A stretch of 64,000 bases of DNA from Myotis daubentonii (GCF_963259705.1 NC_081841.1:34065358-34129357); one strand, 5' to 3'; positions 10,956 to 23,124 are shown, counted from the stretch's first letter. Notes: a model not told the origin generated them from the letters alone. A program made the numbers and translations.

Positions 10956-13238
10956 AGATGATGCCCACTAGAATGACATAATGTCGCCAACAACAGGGAA
11001 TATGTCTGCTGGTATTAAATCTAAAAATTAAAATTTTTATAGAGAGAAAAACACACCAAATAAGCCTTGTGTGTTTTTTTCTTCCATATTCTAAAATGTG
11101 TCCTTCTTTCAAGTAAATCCTCTGAGCAGAATCTGTACTTTATGCCTGCCATCCCTCTGCAGCTCAGTAAAGCAAGGTAAAATAGCTCAGCATAGCTTTT
11201 ATCTGCAAGGATTCCCTGAGGCAGTTTCTGTAAAAGGGTTAATGACAGATGTTTCCATTAAATCTGACCTGCCTCTTAATTTTGCCACTGCCTGATGAGA
11301 TCCTGGCTTTGTGCTGATTTGCATGGGCAAATGGAGTCACTCCATAACCAGTAACACACCGCCCTCATTGAAACAAAGGTCAATTCATTTTAAACCGATG
11401 TGCACAATATTTTTTTGTAGTTGCAGTGAAAACAAAACAAAAACCTTTCATACAATGCTGCTATTTACAAAGAATTAAAAGCTCTGTTTTCTAAATCCCT
11501 GGACACAATGTACAACGGTAGGCAGAAACAAGAACTACCAATAGAAATCAATACATTCCTGTGTAGGTAACCAACTAGAAAAATCACTTCTGTCTCTAAG
11601 ACATTCCTCTGATTTTTGTACTAAATATAACCAGGACACAGTACATTTTCTTCGCTGAGGAATTAGTTGAAAACGCCAAGATGCTAGCAGCATTTTCCTG
11701 TTTATAGAGTGTTATTACATTTACAAAGAAAAGAAAAAGCTGTAAATATAGAGGGAATAGGTATTATCTTAGGGTGGTTAAAAGATTTAGGTATTTTAGC
11801 TTTTAGGCTACCGGTCCAAATGCTACAATTTAGAAAGTGGCCAAACTGTTTTATCACATGAAGAGAGTAAGTGACTTTGAACGCTGACTAGGTTGCTGTA
11901 ATAAGTCCTTAAAAATAGATAAAGGCAGTTTAAATAGTTTAGTATAAGACTCTATTCAAGCCTCTTATTCTGGTTAGAGGATCAAATTAGGTAAAGAGTA
12001 ATGCCAAGGGGCCTTCTGTGATTCTTGTGCAGAGATATCTCAAATATGTGCTTCTTCTTGAGTAGTCTATAGCCAAGACTCAAGACACGCTGCATTAATC
12101 TAACTCCGCTGTTTTATTTTATTGTAACATTTAAGGAGTTTAAAATTATCACTTGCTAGAGATGTTCTCTCTCTATAATTATATACAGTGTTTTATACAT
12201 AGATGTTTATACATACCCTATACGCATATCATATTTCATCTTTATCATTATAGTCTAATCTCTAAGACATTTAAATATTGAAATTCTGGCATTAAATTTC
12301 ACCTTACTCTGAAAACAGCTCTCCTGTGTTTCATTGATAGTAAATCCATATTCAAAACACTCCCTTTATACCAAAATCTTTAAATATGTGCAAAGAAAAT
12401 GACTAAATTAGTGGTTAGTAAAGTGATACTTGCTAAATAGGTAATTTTCTTCACCTCAGATAAACAAAGCCCACAGTTGGCACATGGCAATGCAAACCAC
12501 GGAGACAGTTTCAAGAACCTACTTACCTAGTCCATAGTTTGTGGGGGGTTTTAATGCATTTGCTAAAGAAAATTATATTCTCATTATGCTGCCTTTACTT
12601 TATTCAAAAATGACATAGATAGGAAAGGAAAGATGAATGACCTTGAGGAAGGAACCTTCCCTGCTGGCCAGTGTGTCTGAGGTGGGGAGGGTCATATTCT
12701 CCCTTCCCACCAATTGCACATATCTGATGCCCAGGCCAAACCTCAAATCTGTATTCACCTAAGAAGCTCAGAAAAAGGGAATCATATCTTTTCTGATAAT
12801 CCCATGGATGGTCTTTCAAAGATACAACTTACAATTAAAAGTATAAAACACATATGAAATCAACCAATATTGACAGAGTACATCATTTATACAAGATTCT
12901 AAGTAGTATGAAGAAGATGGTCTTAAAAATATGCGGTTTCCTTTCTGTACAAATGTTCCATTTTATTAACCAATAAGAAAAGAGTTAACCAGTCACATCA
13001 GACTCTAAAAATAATATTAAAAATGTAAAAAAAATGTAAAATATTAAATTAAATAAATGAAATTTCCATGCTGAGCGATGAAAGAAATTGGAGATTTAAA
13101 TCAGTTGATTGTTTGGGTTTATAAATTCAACTTGCACTTGTGGTTAAATCAGCAAATAAAAGTGAAGTCAGAACAATTGGTGTTTTCAGTAATAGTTTTG
13201 TAGTTAATTAAAAAACAAAATAAGACACTATAATAAAG
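10956..13238. other. Repeat-poor non-coding stretch
   Basis: I recognise no repeats here. The part 11100-11400 is less AT-rich and contains an octamer-like ATTTGCAT (11317-11324) and a SOX-type AACAAAGG (11372-11379), so it could be conserved regulatory DNA. The rest is AT-rich without useful frames. Confidence 0.4.
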
Positions 13239-13239
13239 C

Positions 13240-13472
13240 CAGAATTTATTGAGCACTTATGTGTCAGGACTATAAAAAGCAGTCTATCCATTTATATCAC
13301 TTAATCTATGAAGTAGATACAACTATTACCCCCATTTTATGTCTAAGAAAATCGAGGCTTGAAAGATCACATGCCTCCTCAAGGCCACAGAACTAGTCTA
13401 AGTGGTGGAGCCAGGAATCCCACCTATACGCATTCTGACTCTGGTCTTTATACTCTCAACCTTGATACCTCT
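13240..13472 (-). mobile_element. MIR SINE, long copy, minus strand
   Basis: Read on plus, the motifs run in reversed-MIR order: TTTATTGAGCACTTATGTGT, CCCCATTTTATGTCTAAG, GAGGCTTGAAAGATCAC, CAAGGCCACAGAACTAG and GGTGGAGCCAGGAATCC. This covers nearly the whole family length. Confidence 0.88.
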
Positions 13473-13646
13473 TTTGTGGGCACATGGGCTTAGGAATCAA
13501 ACAGATAGGGTTATAGCCCACATTCTCCAATATATTTACTATGTGAGTTGAGGAAAAGTTCTTACATTTGTAAAGGAGGAAAAGCAATACTGCAGCTTTA
13601 TCATGGAGATTGATTTTTTTGGCCTGCCAAGTATCTTCTCTTAAAA

Positions 13647-13682
13647 ATAAATAAATTAATTAATTAATTAATTAATTAATTT
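13647..13682. repeat. (TTAA)n simple repeat
   Basis: AAATAAATAAATTAATTAAT and further TTAA units run up to the A-rich target of the next SINE. Confidence 0.93.
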
Positions 13683-13694
13683 TAAAAAAAGAAC

Positions 13695-13880
13695 AGCCTG
13701 GCTGGCATGGCTCAGTGATTGAGCATTGACCTATGAACCAGGAAGTCACTATTCGATTCCCCATCAAGGCACATGCCTGGGTAGGGAGTGTGCAGGAGGC
13801 AGCCTATGATTCTCTCTCATCATTGATGTTTCTATCTCTCTCTCCCCCTTCCTTCCTCTTTGAAATCAATAAAAACATAT
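13695..13880 (+). mobile_element. Ves SINE
   Basis: The head AGCCTGGCTGGCATGGCTCA is followed by GTGTGCAGGAGGCAGCC and a CT-rich part ending in AAATCAATAAAAACATA. It is flanked by a perfect 14-bp target duplication TTTAAAAAAAGAAC (13681-13694 and 13881-13894), although A-rich targets are prone to chance matches. Confidence 0.93.
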
Positions 13881-13894
13881 TTTAAAAAAAGAAC

Positions 13895-14335
13895 CAAACA
13901 AACAAAAAACAACAACCATCTTTTTCTGTGGGAAACAATTGGTCCCATGTTCTCAAAGAAGAGATAAGCATATGACCATGCCCTAGCCAAAAATGTACTT
14001 CCTCCTCTCAGCTAACCTTGGACTTATGATAGAGCTATGAAGAAAGAAGCCATAACTTTTCTTAGTTTAGGATAAAGGACTGCATCTGCTTGAGCAGAAG
14101 CCATATGCACAAAGCCAGACTTAAAAATGAAGCCAGAGCTGAGAAAGACAAAGAAAAATGAGAGCTGGAGATAGCAAATGAGCCCTGGGATGGCCATGCC
14201 AAAAGCTAGGCAGCACTTGGTATTTTCACTTATTTGAAACAATAATACTCCCTCCCCTTTTACATTCAAGACTGTTTGAATTGGGTTTCCATCACTTATG
14301 GCCCAAATAGCCCAAGCTAATCAATCACCTAACAG
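13895..14335. other. Possible decayed LTR or old interspersed repeat
   Basis: The end TTTGAATTGGGTTTCCATCA, followed by AAGCTAATCAATCA, and the alternating 'GAGCAGAAGCC...GCCAGACTT...GAAGCCAGAGCTGAG' style resemble mammalian LTR remnants. I cannot name the family, and both edges are uncertain. Confidence 0.3.
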
Positions 14336-15529
14336 AGACAATGCATGCAAAAATCTCAAGATACCTGGAAAGTAGCAAGTCCTCAGTGAATGTTGGCAGT
14401 TTCTCTTGTTATCTTAGTTCTTACAGTTGACAGGTTCTCATACCAAAATTGGAGCTCTTAGACCAGGATTGGAGAAAGAAGAAATGATCATGGCTCAGTT
14501 TCCCTGTATTAGGTATAAACAAAGAACAAAGGGACATGTTTTAAAAAGTCTAAGTACTAAGTATCAAGGAACACCAAAAGTTAGCTTCTCTTGCCTCTCA
14601 GCCAATGTTAGCATTCCCTATTGGCGTCACTGTGTCTCCAGAGGGGCCAGAACCAACGACAGCCATGTGTCCACTTTGTAGACATAATGTTCGGTCACAT
14701 ACCTAAGCAATGTTCCAGATACAAATAACATTTTATAAAAACCAAGTCCCCACTTTATTGTGCTACTACTGCAGTGTCAACACTAACTTTTTTTACAAAG
14801 CTCAAAACCTAGGGCCTTGGAAAAAGCTAAGAAATCTGGTTCTGAGAACTTTCTTCTATATCACCCAAAAGTCCAAGGTCAGTAATTAGAGCATAGTAAT
14901 AACGAAATCACTTAAGGTTTATATGGTTGCCGTATACCCGTTGCATCGATATGACAGAAAAGAAACTTTCCCTCTTCTGCTCCCTCCCTTGAACAGGCCT
15001 GATAATGTAAGAAGCAAGAATGGTTCCAGAGGAACTGTTGTGAACCTCTGCGTCAATCACATGAGCATTAAAACACGGCTCGCTAGTCATTACTATATAA
15101 AGTATTCTCTTGCTCTGTGGAAAATGGTTTCAAATAATTGTTGTGTTCGAACGGGAGTTTTGTTCTTTTTTTAATATAGCAATTTGAGAGAGAAAAAAAT
15201 AGAAAAGAAGATATATTCAAGAAACAAACAAATATTGAGATAGTTGAATCAACTAATTGTCATCAAGTGGCATGATCATATTTGTATAGAAGTTACACAT
15301 GGTATGTTCCTAGACTTAAGAGGCAGGCTCACCACCTGACAATATAGTTGGAAAACTGAGGTACAACAGTAGCAAGAAAGGGACAAGAATCTGCCCAACC
15401 AAAGCAGGCAAGTAAACTTATCTTCTGGCTTTAAAAACACGATTCTTTCTTCCAGGTCTCTCCACTGAAGAGCTAAGCATTGAGTGTAGCAGGCCCCCTG
15501 CCAGGGAAGGCACTGGCTTTCTTTTAAAT
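14336..15529. other. Non-coding stretch, unassigned
   Basis: No clear repeats or exons are visible. Short frames near 14427 and 14923 have no recognisable protein content. Confidence 0.45.
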
Positions 15530-16001
15530 TCATGTGGACTGAACTATGATGAAGGCAGAGCCTTATCTTGGGGGTATGTCTAACCAAGAGGTGGGAATGC
15601 CTCAGTTGACCTTCAAAGCCAGGGTTCTTATCTAAATCTAATCAAGTACCAGGAATGAATGCGATTCGGACCCACTGGAGATAACTATTTAGGAGGAAGC
15701 TACAGAATGCACACATTCCCCCTTCTATTGACCCTTAGTAAAACTTCCTGGTATTTGGCTATAAGTAAAAGTTGCTGCACTGGCTCTGGGCCCTGTTCAT
15801 CTATCAGAGAGCAGACACAACAGCATGTCCCAGCTTTCCTCTATTTCCATCTCAGTCTTGTTTTATTCAATTTTCCTTGAACCTCGTTTCGTTCTATTCA
15901 AGATTTCATCAACCCCCGAGTTCTCTCTCTCTGCGCTGGTCGCAAGAAGAGAGAACGCTACCCCCCCCCCCATATCTGAGGCCACGAACAGGGACCCCCC
16001 A
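15530..16001 (+). mobile_element. Probable endogenous retrovirus LTR piece with primer-binding-like site
   Basis: A TATA-like TATAAGTAAA (15760-15769) is followed by an R/U5-like region. That region contains TTCCATCTCAGTCTTG and then CTGCGCTGGTCGCAAGAAG (15931-15949), text I associate with betaretrovirus-like (ERV2) LTRs. At 15977-15995, just after a C-run, the sequence contains GAACAGGGAC, the invariant part of a tRNA-Lys primer-binding site. No gag, pol or env text follows; ordinary AT-rich DNA resumes by about 16001. The LTR left edge and the target duplication are not resolved. Confidence 0.5.
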
Positions 16002-16084
16002 TAATTGAGTAGAATCAAGTCTGCAAAAGTTTTCACCTTTAGATCTGGCTTCTCTATCTAGGTTCAGCAATGTTGATTTTTAAT

Positions 16085-16086
<2 letters not shown>

Positions 16087-16127
<41 letters not shown>
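16087..16127. repeat. (TG)n microsatellite
   Basis: About 41 bases of uninterrupted GT dinucleotide. Confidence 0.96.
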
Positions 16128-16129
<2 letters not shown>

Positions 16130-17554
16130 GAGAATATGTGATATAAGATTAATGCACATATTTGCCAGAAAAGAAACCAATTGGGCTACAGGTCAAACCT
16201 CAGGAGCTCTCGATGTTCCTGTGTGACAGAAGCTGATGATGGAATATATGACAGTGCCTTAAATTCAAGCCAACAAAGACTCATACCATTATTATAGACC
16301 AGAGCTCTTCAACTATGGGTTCTCTGTTGGAAAAAGTAGTAGGCAGTAGAAGGGTGGGGCCTTCTGACAGCTTTTGAAAAACATGGCCCTAAAGAGGACG
16401 AGCTTGCCAGTGGGCCACCCACGGAAAATTCTACTGCTTATATGAAGCCTCACACTGAGTTATAAGAAAATCAATGAACAAAATATCCAGTCTAGCAATT
16501 CTTTCACACAAGTTCGGAGCCTTAGAAACTAAACAGAGAATGATGAGATAAGATGAGATGATGCCAATCTTTTGTGGAGTGGCCCGAAGCAAGTTATTGG
16601 TGTCTCACTTTCTTCAAGTATAGACTGCTGTTACCACTCTATTACTGATAATACAAAAAGACACCCTAACAACAACTCCCAGGAACAATACAGTGAGAAT
16701 GAATGTGTGGCCAGTGATTTAGAACTGAGGGAAGAAAGGTACAATGATTTACTATTACAAAGTGCTTTATCAACCAGCATATTACATAATGTGTTATAAT
16801 GTACCATGTGCCCACGGAAACATGAAATCATTCATAGTTCTTAAGTACTGCCAGATGCGTAGCTATAACAAATTTCAACCCTTTCTGCGAATTCACCCAC
16901 ACACTCACTTCTCCAACCAATATTTCCACTGGTAACTGTCAGAGTTGAGAAATCATAGAACAGGCCCTTATTCACATCTCTGTGGTAATTACATATCATT
17001 TGCTTCATATTTGGGTAGGGAACATGTCTAATTCATAATTTTATAACTAGGGGACTTGCCCTGTTCTAGTATGTAATTGGTGCTCAGTAAATGTTTATTG
17101 AGTGAATGAGTGAATGAATGAGCAAATGAACACTGTTATCCTAACAGTTAGACATAGCAAATCAAAGAGTGAACTTTAGTGATGGCACTACTTAGACCAA
17201 GAAGAGTCTCTAGTGATAGAAACATGTAGAATGGAGGTAGTTAAAGACTGGCCCCTTCCCAGCAAGTGTATACGTTATTTCTAAGGATTAGCTCATTTGT
17301 CACTTGTCATAACTTTCTGGAATGTATAAGTAATCCTATTACAAAAGATCTTTGCCATTCTCAATGGAGGCATCTGGCTTTACTTAAGAATGTTGAATGA
17401 TTTCACTTTCTAATGGCTGGGAACACAGTACATTACAACCTTTATAAAGACTGAGGAATTTCTGATTATAATATACCTGTGGTAGGTGAAGAGATACTTT
17501 AAAATTTGAACTAGTATTCCTAAGGCACACAAATGCAATAAAATAGGGAAAAAA
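16128..17554. other. Non-coding stretch with an L2/MIR tail
   Basis: At about 17040-17130, GTGCTCAGTAAATGTTTATT is followed by GAGTGAATGAGTGAATGAAT, the classic 3' end of L2 (or MIR) on plus. The rest is unassigned. A possible old hAT relic (ACCAGAGCTCTTCAACTATG near 16300) is too weak to call. Confidence 0.5.
17040..17130 (+). mobile_element. L2 (or MIR) 3' end
   Basis: The text TGGTGCTCAGTAAATGTTTA continues into TTGAGTGAATGAGTGAATG, the terminal repeat-like end of L2. Confidence 0.72.
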
Positions 17555-17670
17555 TCTGGACTTGGAATCAGAAAATCAAGCTCTGTCACATACTTGCTCT
17601 ATGGTTTTGACCTACTTAACCAATTTTCTCTGAGCCTGTTTTAATCTGTAGTGACAACTTTGTGTAATAA
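17555..17670 (+). mobile_element. MIR SINE fragment
   Basis: The text GGACTTGGAATCAGAAAATC, followed by TGTCACATACTTGCTCTATG and a 'tctgagcctg' segment, follows the MIR core in order. Confidence 0.68.
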
Positions 17671-17992
17671 AAACATTCATACATCCAGGGTCAATGAGGT
17701 CATTTCATAAGACTTGTATGCAAAAGTAGCCTATAAGTAAAAAATGCCACATTATAGCATGACAACTAGTTATACAATGGCAGAGACGTTTGTGGTGTAC
17801 ATAAACTATGAGATCCTTTGGCTCAGGGTTCATGAATTATTTAACTTAGTAGTTCATGTCACTAGGACATGGCCTTTAAAACAATCAAATGAACCACCAA
17901 TGTCAGTGGTTGAACTGGAGGCACCAACCAGATATCAGCATTCAATTCTCAGAGTGGCCACTCCAAGGTCCCTTCTGATAAACTGTCTAATA

Positions 17993-18112
17993 TGATGTTC
18001 TTCAAGGTGTGGTCCTCCCGCAACCAGCATGAGATTTGGCTTGTTTGCTTGTAAAAATGCAGGCCCCCAAAACTCATCCAAGGAGACTGTAATGCATTAT
18101 ATCAAGCATCCA
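17993..18112 (+). mobile_element. MER5-like hAT-Charlie remnant
   Basis: The text GTTCTTCAAGGTGTGGTCCT, followed by GCAACCAGCATGAGATTTGG and AAAAATGCAGGCCCCCAAAA, parallels the MER5A/B opening ('ttctcaaagtgtggtcc... rgcatcacctgg... aaatgcaaattctcgggcc'). The 3' part is lost or decayed. Confidence 0.6.
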
Positions 18113-18479
18113 TGATAACTATTATGTGCTCTAGTACAGTAAGTTTAAATTTACTTTTGAACATGTAGTAGCTATGGAACATGATCAATTCTATCAGAGA
18201 GGGTATGTGCTCTTAATTTACATATTTTATATATTCATCTATTTACATTTTATAAACTGTTTTCAAACACATGAAATAGAACATTAAAAACAATGACAAA
18301 TGGTTTAAAAAACTTTATAGCAATCCAGAAATGTAAGATAATACAATTTTAAAATAAAGTTGCATCCATGATAAATTTAAATATGTTTGGTTTTTCTGAA
18401 AACATTTATGTAGTTATTATCTGCATCTCCACATGAGACTGTGCTTTATATGGTTCTGAAACCTCACATTGTGTCATGG

Positions 18480-18545
18480 CCCTAAAAAAGGCCTGGCACA
18501 TAGTAGATACTCAATAAGTATTTATTGAATACAACAATGAATAGA
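18480..18545 (+). mobile_element. MIR/L2 3' end fragment
   Basis: GGCCTGGCACATAGTAGATA followed by CTCAATAAGTATTTATTGAA is the shared 3' terminal text of MIR and L2. Confidence 0.75.
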
Positions 18546-18592
18546 TATAAAGTGAGCTTACAGGTCTCAGAAAAGTTGTTGCCTTAAAATAT

Positions 18593-18821
18593 ACCTTAGA
18601 ACCTAACCGGTTTGGCTCACTGGATAGAGCATTGGCCTGTGGACTGAAGGGTCCCAGGTTCAATTCCAGTCAAGAGCATGTACCTTGGTTGCGGGCACAT
18701 CCCCAGTAGGGAGTGTGCAGGAGGCAGCTTATCAATGGTTTCTCTCTCATCGATGTTTCTAACTCTCTATCCCTCTCCTTTCCTCTCTGTTAAAAAACAT
18801 CAATAAAAAATATATAAAATA
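18593..18821 (+). mobile_element. Ves SINE
   Basis: It contains CCGGTTTGGCTCACTGGATA, the B-box region GGTTCAATTCCAGTC, GTGTGCAGGAGGCAGC and a CT-rich tail ending in CAATAAAAAATATATAAAA. A 13-bp target duplication TGCCTTAAAATAT flanks it (18580-18592 and 18822-18834). About eight extra bases lie between the left duplication and the usual Ves start. Confidence 0.93.
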
Positions 18822-18834
18822 TGCCTTAAAATAT

Positions 18835-20882
18835 GTTTCTACATAAGAATGGGTTCATATGACAGAGTTTATAGCCCAGGATCTCCTGATCATAAGAATG
18901 TAGGTTCATAGGGCACAAAAATAAGCTATCAGTTAAGAGATTGCATATATATTCTTCTGAAATGCTAACTTTTAAACTGAGGTTGAAAATGCAAATTGGA
19001 AGGTAATCATCCTTAATTTATAGATGCTTTTACTCCAAAATTAAACCCAGTTGTGAAGAAAGGCCTTCCTGATGAAGAATGACACTGTGCAAAAGGGCAA
19101 ACGGGTAGAATAGTTTTGTGATAGGAGTATAAGTAGTGGTCAGATTCTCCTGAAGTTATGAGAAGAATGACCATGGGCTGGCGGAGATATTAACTTTAAG
19201 AGCCTAATCTTGACTAGCTGCTGTCCCCTGGACTGCAGGTCTGGCCGATCACTCCGTGCCCTCCAACCTCTCAAAGTTGAGGAAAGAGTACCAGTTGCAG
19301 ACATCTGGAACAGCGATAAGAAGAAAGTGAGACAACCACATACAAGTCACTTAGCAGTGATGTTCTAATCAAAGAGCATAAGTCCAGTTTCCACAGGGAT
19401 GACACTTGGTTCTAATCACACCTAGGAATTCATGGAGATGGGTTTGAGCGTATATAAGTTATTAAGGTAAAGGTGCGGGCATAGGACCTCCAAAATAAAG
19501 AACCATTAAATGGGTTCAATGTTAAAGTCCATGATTTTTAATTGCTCAGTTCCCACAATGACGACTGTCAACCTTCCCATCTCTTCCCTTTGTGGTATCC
19601 ATGAAACATAAGTCCTGACCTTATCTGGCTCTGCTTTGCAAATAATACAAAGACTCAGCAACCATAATTAGAAAACCACCTGAATACTGAATTAATTCAG
19701 AGTAGGTGAGGGCAGAGTCAACTTCCCTATAAAGGAGTTTTGTTCTTGAGAAGGGACCAGGTTTATTGATCCATGTATTCCTTTCTTCTTTCATTCAAAA
19801 ATATTATAATGCCTCTAGACATTTACAATCTTATGATAGTAGGATATGAATAATTGGTCATTAAATACATAAACACAGAATGAATAAATGTACTGGCATT
19901 AAAATAGTTACAATTCTGCAATCACATCAATTTGCCAAAAAGATGTAAACCTTTGTCCTGATTATCAATTGACATGAAGGGCTGATAAATGTACAAAGGT
20001 TTTAACATTTGCTCTTACTATTAAAAGAACAAGTGTCAAAAAACAAAAAGCACAGTCTGATGCATGTAGTTATTTGCAAGATTTAATAAAATCCTGAAGT
20101 ATAAATGAATCCATTATAGAAAAGAAAATATTCTAAAATAGCATCTGATTAAGACACATTGGAAAAGATGAACTAGCAGCAGATAATGGGTGCTCAACAA
20201 GTGTTTGTTGAATGGATCCTTGGAAAAACCCTTTGTAGAAGTATATAGATAGAAATACAAAAAACAGAATGAACACAAAGTGTGAAAACTAGAATTGATG
20301 TTGTTTGTGCATAAACAGAATAAGCAGCAAATTCCAGAGTGTAAATATCTAGAGAGATATTTTCCAATGTTTATCAAAAGAGCAGAGTAGAAAAATAAAG
20401 TGTGTTACATTTCTGCAGAAATTAGTTAATACATTACTGAAATAAAGTCACCTCTGGTAGAAAAGGCACCAGTGGTTAAAAGTTCACAGCCACCCTTAAA
20501 AAAATGTTTTAAGGGAACAACAAGGAAAACATGACACTTATTTGTAACTAAGCAATGGGGGAAAAGGTGAAGAGTGAGTAGTTACCCAAAATGACACAGC
20601 GTTGAACCACAACAAGGTGAACACAGGTGGTCAGATATTCCATTTAACCTTTCACCTAAAAGTTGCCATCTTCCTGAAAGAACTAATTCTCCCAGTGGCT
20701 TCATTCTGCTTCAGAAGGAAAAGAGTCACTTTCTGAGTCATCACATCACACTGGTTTTCCTTTTGGGCCTTCGTTCCAAGCCTACCAAAACCCAACCCAT
20801 TTTAATTTGTCTAAAGGTAGCCTGGCCAGCACCAGAATTTAATGCTTCCATAAATGAACTTTGATTGACATGAGAGATGACT

Positions 20883-20885
<3 letters not shown>
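18835..20885. other. Non-coding stretch, mostly unassigned
   Basis: A short MIR/L2-like end (GGGTGCTCAACAAGTGTTTG near 20187) is the only family text I see. The part around 19190-19700 is moderately GC-rich and could hold an old LTR or conserved non-coding DNA; I cannot decide. Confidence 0.4.

Positions 20886-20922
<37 letters not shown>
20886..20922. repeat. (CA)n microsatellite
   Basis: About 37 bases of CA dinucleotide. Confidence 0.96.
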
Positions 20923-20923
<1 letters not shown>

Positions 20924-21540
20924 CTTGTATTGCTGCCATTTGGTCAGTTTGGGGTTTGTTTTTAAAATGAACGCCAGTTGAGTCTGAGCAGAAGCCAGGG
21001 TGTGTTTTTATTTTATGTCTGAAATAAAAATAAAGAGCTGGGTATGAATAATCAAAGTGGCAGGCGCCTCCCTGGATACTTCTAAACCTTCCAAAAGCAG
21101 TCCCGAGGCTCAGCAAAAATGTAATATAGTCAAAACAACCACGAACAGCATTAATACCAAGGGGTTTGTCCCAGAAAAATAAAATAATTGCAATACAGGT
21201 TTCTTTGCCGTCCCAAATTCTAGCGGCTTCCAACATTATATTAAGTTAAAATATCCTTTTGTGGAGGGTGGCAGTCCTAGAAAGAATATTTCTAGAAGGT
21301 AGAAGGATATTAAATAAAAGGTAGATATTATTTAGTATAACTCTTAAAACAAGCAGAGATTCTTCCAATTAACTATATATACTTTATCTTCCCTATTAAA
21401 CATAGGAGGCATATGGTGAACTCCTTGTTATTCTGTGAAGGATCATCAGTTTTATAGATTATACATATTTTTCACTTCCCTCTCTACAGTTTGCATTTTC
21501 TTTGGATAATGAACAATGCTTACACAATCAGGAAAGAGAA

Positions 21541-21611
21541 AGGACAGGGGAGGGAAGGGGAGGGAAAGAAGGGGAGGGGAGGGAAAAAAAGGGGAGGGGA
21601 GGGGAAGGGGC
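21541..21611. repeat. GA-rich low-complexity tract (GGGGA-type)
   Basis: Irregular units of GGGGA and GGGAA on the plus strand, about 70 bases. G-runs of four repeat at short spacing. Confidence 0.92.
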
Positions 21612-22542
21612 ATTTAAATAGCAATATGAAACTAAAAGAGAAACTAAATCAGCAATGGATCAATTCTTTAAAAAAAACATACATGTAATGGTGATAAGCA
21701 AAGGGAAATTGGCAGATTAAATGGGTCTTCTATAAAAATGTATGGATTTTAGTCAATAGTGCATCCCAGGAAAAGAATTATACATGAGAGGCAAGTATAC
21801 AACAGGATAATGGGAGATTTTGATTATATTGCTCCAAGAATATGGACCATAAAGTCAAAAGAAATCTGAAATCTTTCCTTCTATTATGGAATAAACAGAA
21901 ATGTAAAGTTTTTTTGAGGGGGAACCTACTCTTAGATCTTGATGTCTTTGGAAGTAATTAGCCCTCGTATACGTCACAATGATAAATAAAATGATATTTC
22001 ATGAAACTTGTGATGGAGAAGAACCTCCCCCCGCACGTGACCTCATTCAAATCAAATGGCACCGCCCAGTGGCAGAATGGAGCTTATTTCTCTTCAAGGT
22101 CTGTTATTGCTGATTTTCTCATGCCCTTAGCCAAACAACTCTTACAGTATCTTTATTTCAAGAAAGGCCAAAGCCTCTTACCTACATTAACACATTATCC
22201 CCCAGTTTGTTTCTGAGATGGATAGGTATTGTGATCACCAGCATAAACACTGAGCAAAAAGATACAGAGGGCTGGCTCAGTGGGCCCTGGGAGTGCCCTG
22301 AACTCTAATGAGGTGCACCCCCCTCCTCCTCCCACCCAGCCCTGAAGCCTCAAAAACAGGAAGTGATTTTAATAAAGCCCCAAGCAGTTAGCACAGTGCT
22401 AGAAACTTAGCAGGGATTAAAATTAATAAATAAATGAAAGTTGAGAATTGAGCTCAGCACTTTAGAAAGATCTCTGGAAGCCAGCTGAGAATCATGCTTA
22501 GTGTTGTCAAATAGCACTCCAGACCTAGGAACTTAAAAAAAA

Positions 22543-22554
22543 GGGGGGGGGGGG
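22543..22554. repeat. Poly(G) run
   Basis: A run of twelve G after an eight-A run; such runs are prone to sequencing length error. Confidence 0.9.
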
Positions 22555-22706
22555 CGAGTCTTAATCCTGGGGAAGGAACCAATTGTAGAGATTTCTGTTA
22601 GCACTCTATAAGATCATGATTTGTAGAGTGTTTTCAATTTTATTGTTGTTGTTTTTTAATCCTCAACCAAGGATATGAGGATATTTCTTCCATTGATTGT
22701 TTAGAG

Positions 22707-23015
22707 CAGCGTTTCTCAACCTGTGGGTCGCGACCCCTTTGCGGGTTGAACTACCCTTTCACAGGGGTTGCCTAAGACCATCGGAAAACACATATATAAT
22801 TACATATTGTTTTTGTGATTAATCACTATGCTTTAATTATGTTCAATTTGTAACAATGAAAATGCATCCTGCATATCAGATATTTACATTAGGATTCATA
22901 GCAGTAGCAAAAGTAGTTATGAAGTAGCAAAGAAAATAATTTTATGGTTGAGGGTCACCACAACATGAGGAACTGTATTAAAGGGTCGCGGCATTAGGAA
23001 GGTTGAGAACCACTG
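22707..23015 (+). mobile_element. SPIN non-autonomous hAT transposon
   Basis: It begins CAGCGTTTCTCAACCTGTGG and ends GGTTGAGAACCACTG, inverted ends of the SPIN type. The interior carries the GTCGCGACCCC block, AAGACCATCGGAAAACACAT and CACCACAACATGAGGAACTG. It is flanked by a perfect 8-bp duplication GTTTAGAG (22699-22706 and 23016-23023), the correct size for hAT. It has no transposase and was moved in trans. SPIN is known to have entered several tetrapod lineages, including vespertilionid bats, by horizontal transfer. Confidence 0.95.
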
Positions 23016-23029
23016 GTTTAGAGAAAGTG

Positions 23030-23057
23030 AAAGGGAGGGGGAAGAGGGAGGGAGAGG

Positions 23058-23124
<67 letters not shown>

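Larger units (their letters stand above)
20923..22706. other. Non-coding stretch with purine-rich and G-run repeats
   Basis: It contains a GGGGA-type tract at 21541-21611 and a run of twelve G at about 22543-22554. No transposon is recognised. The part 21990-22380 is less AT-rich but shows no coding pattern. Confidence 0.45.

Noticed and set aside
15254..16007. LTR from 15258 to 16001 bounded by TAAT
   Set aside because: TGTC at 15258 and CA at 16000-16001 are each next to TAAT, but four AT-rich bases are weak support and the expected duplication is six bases.
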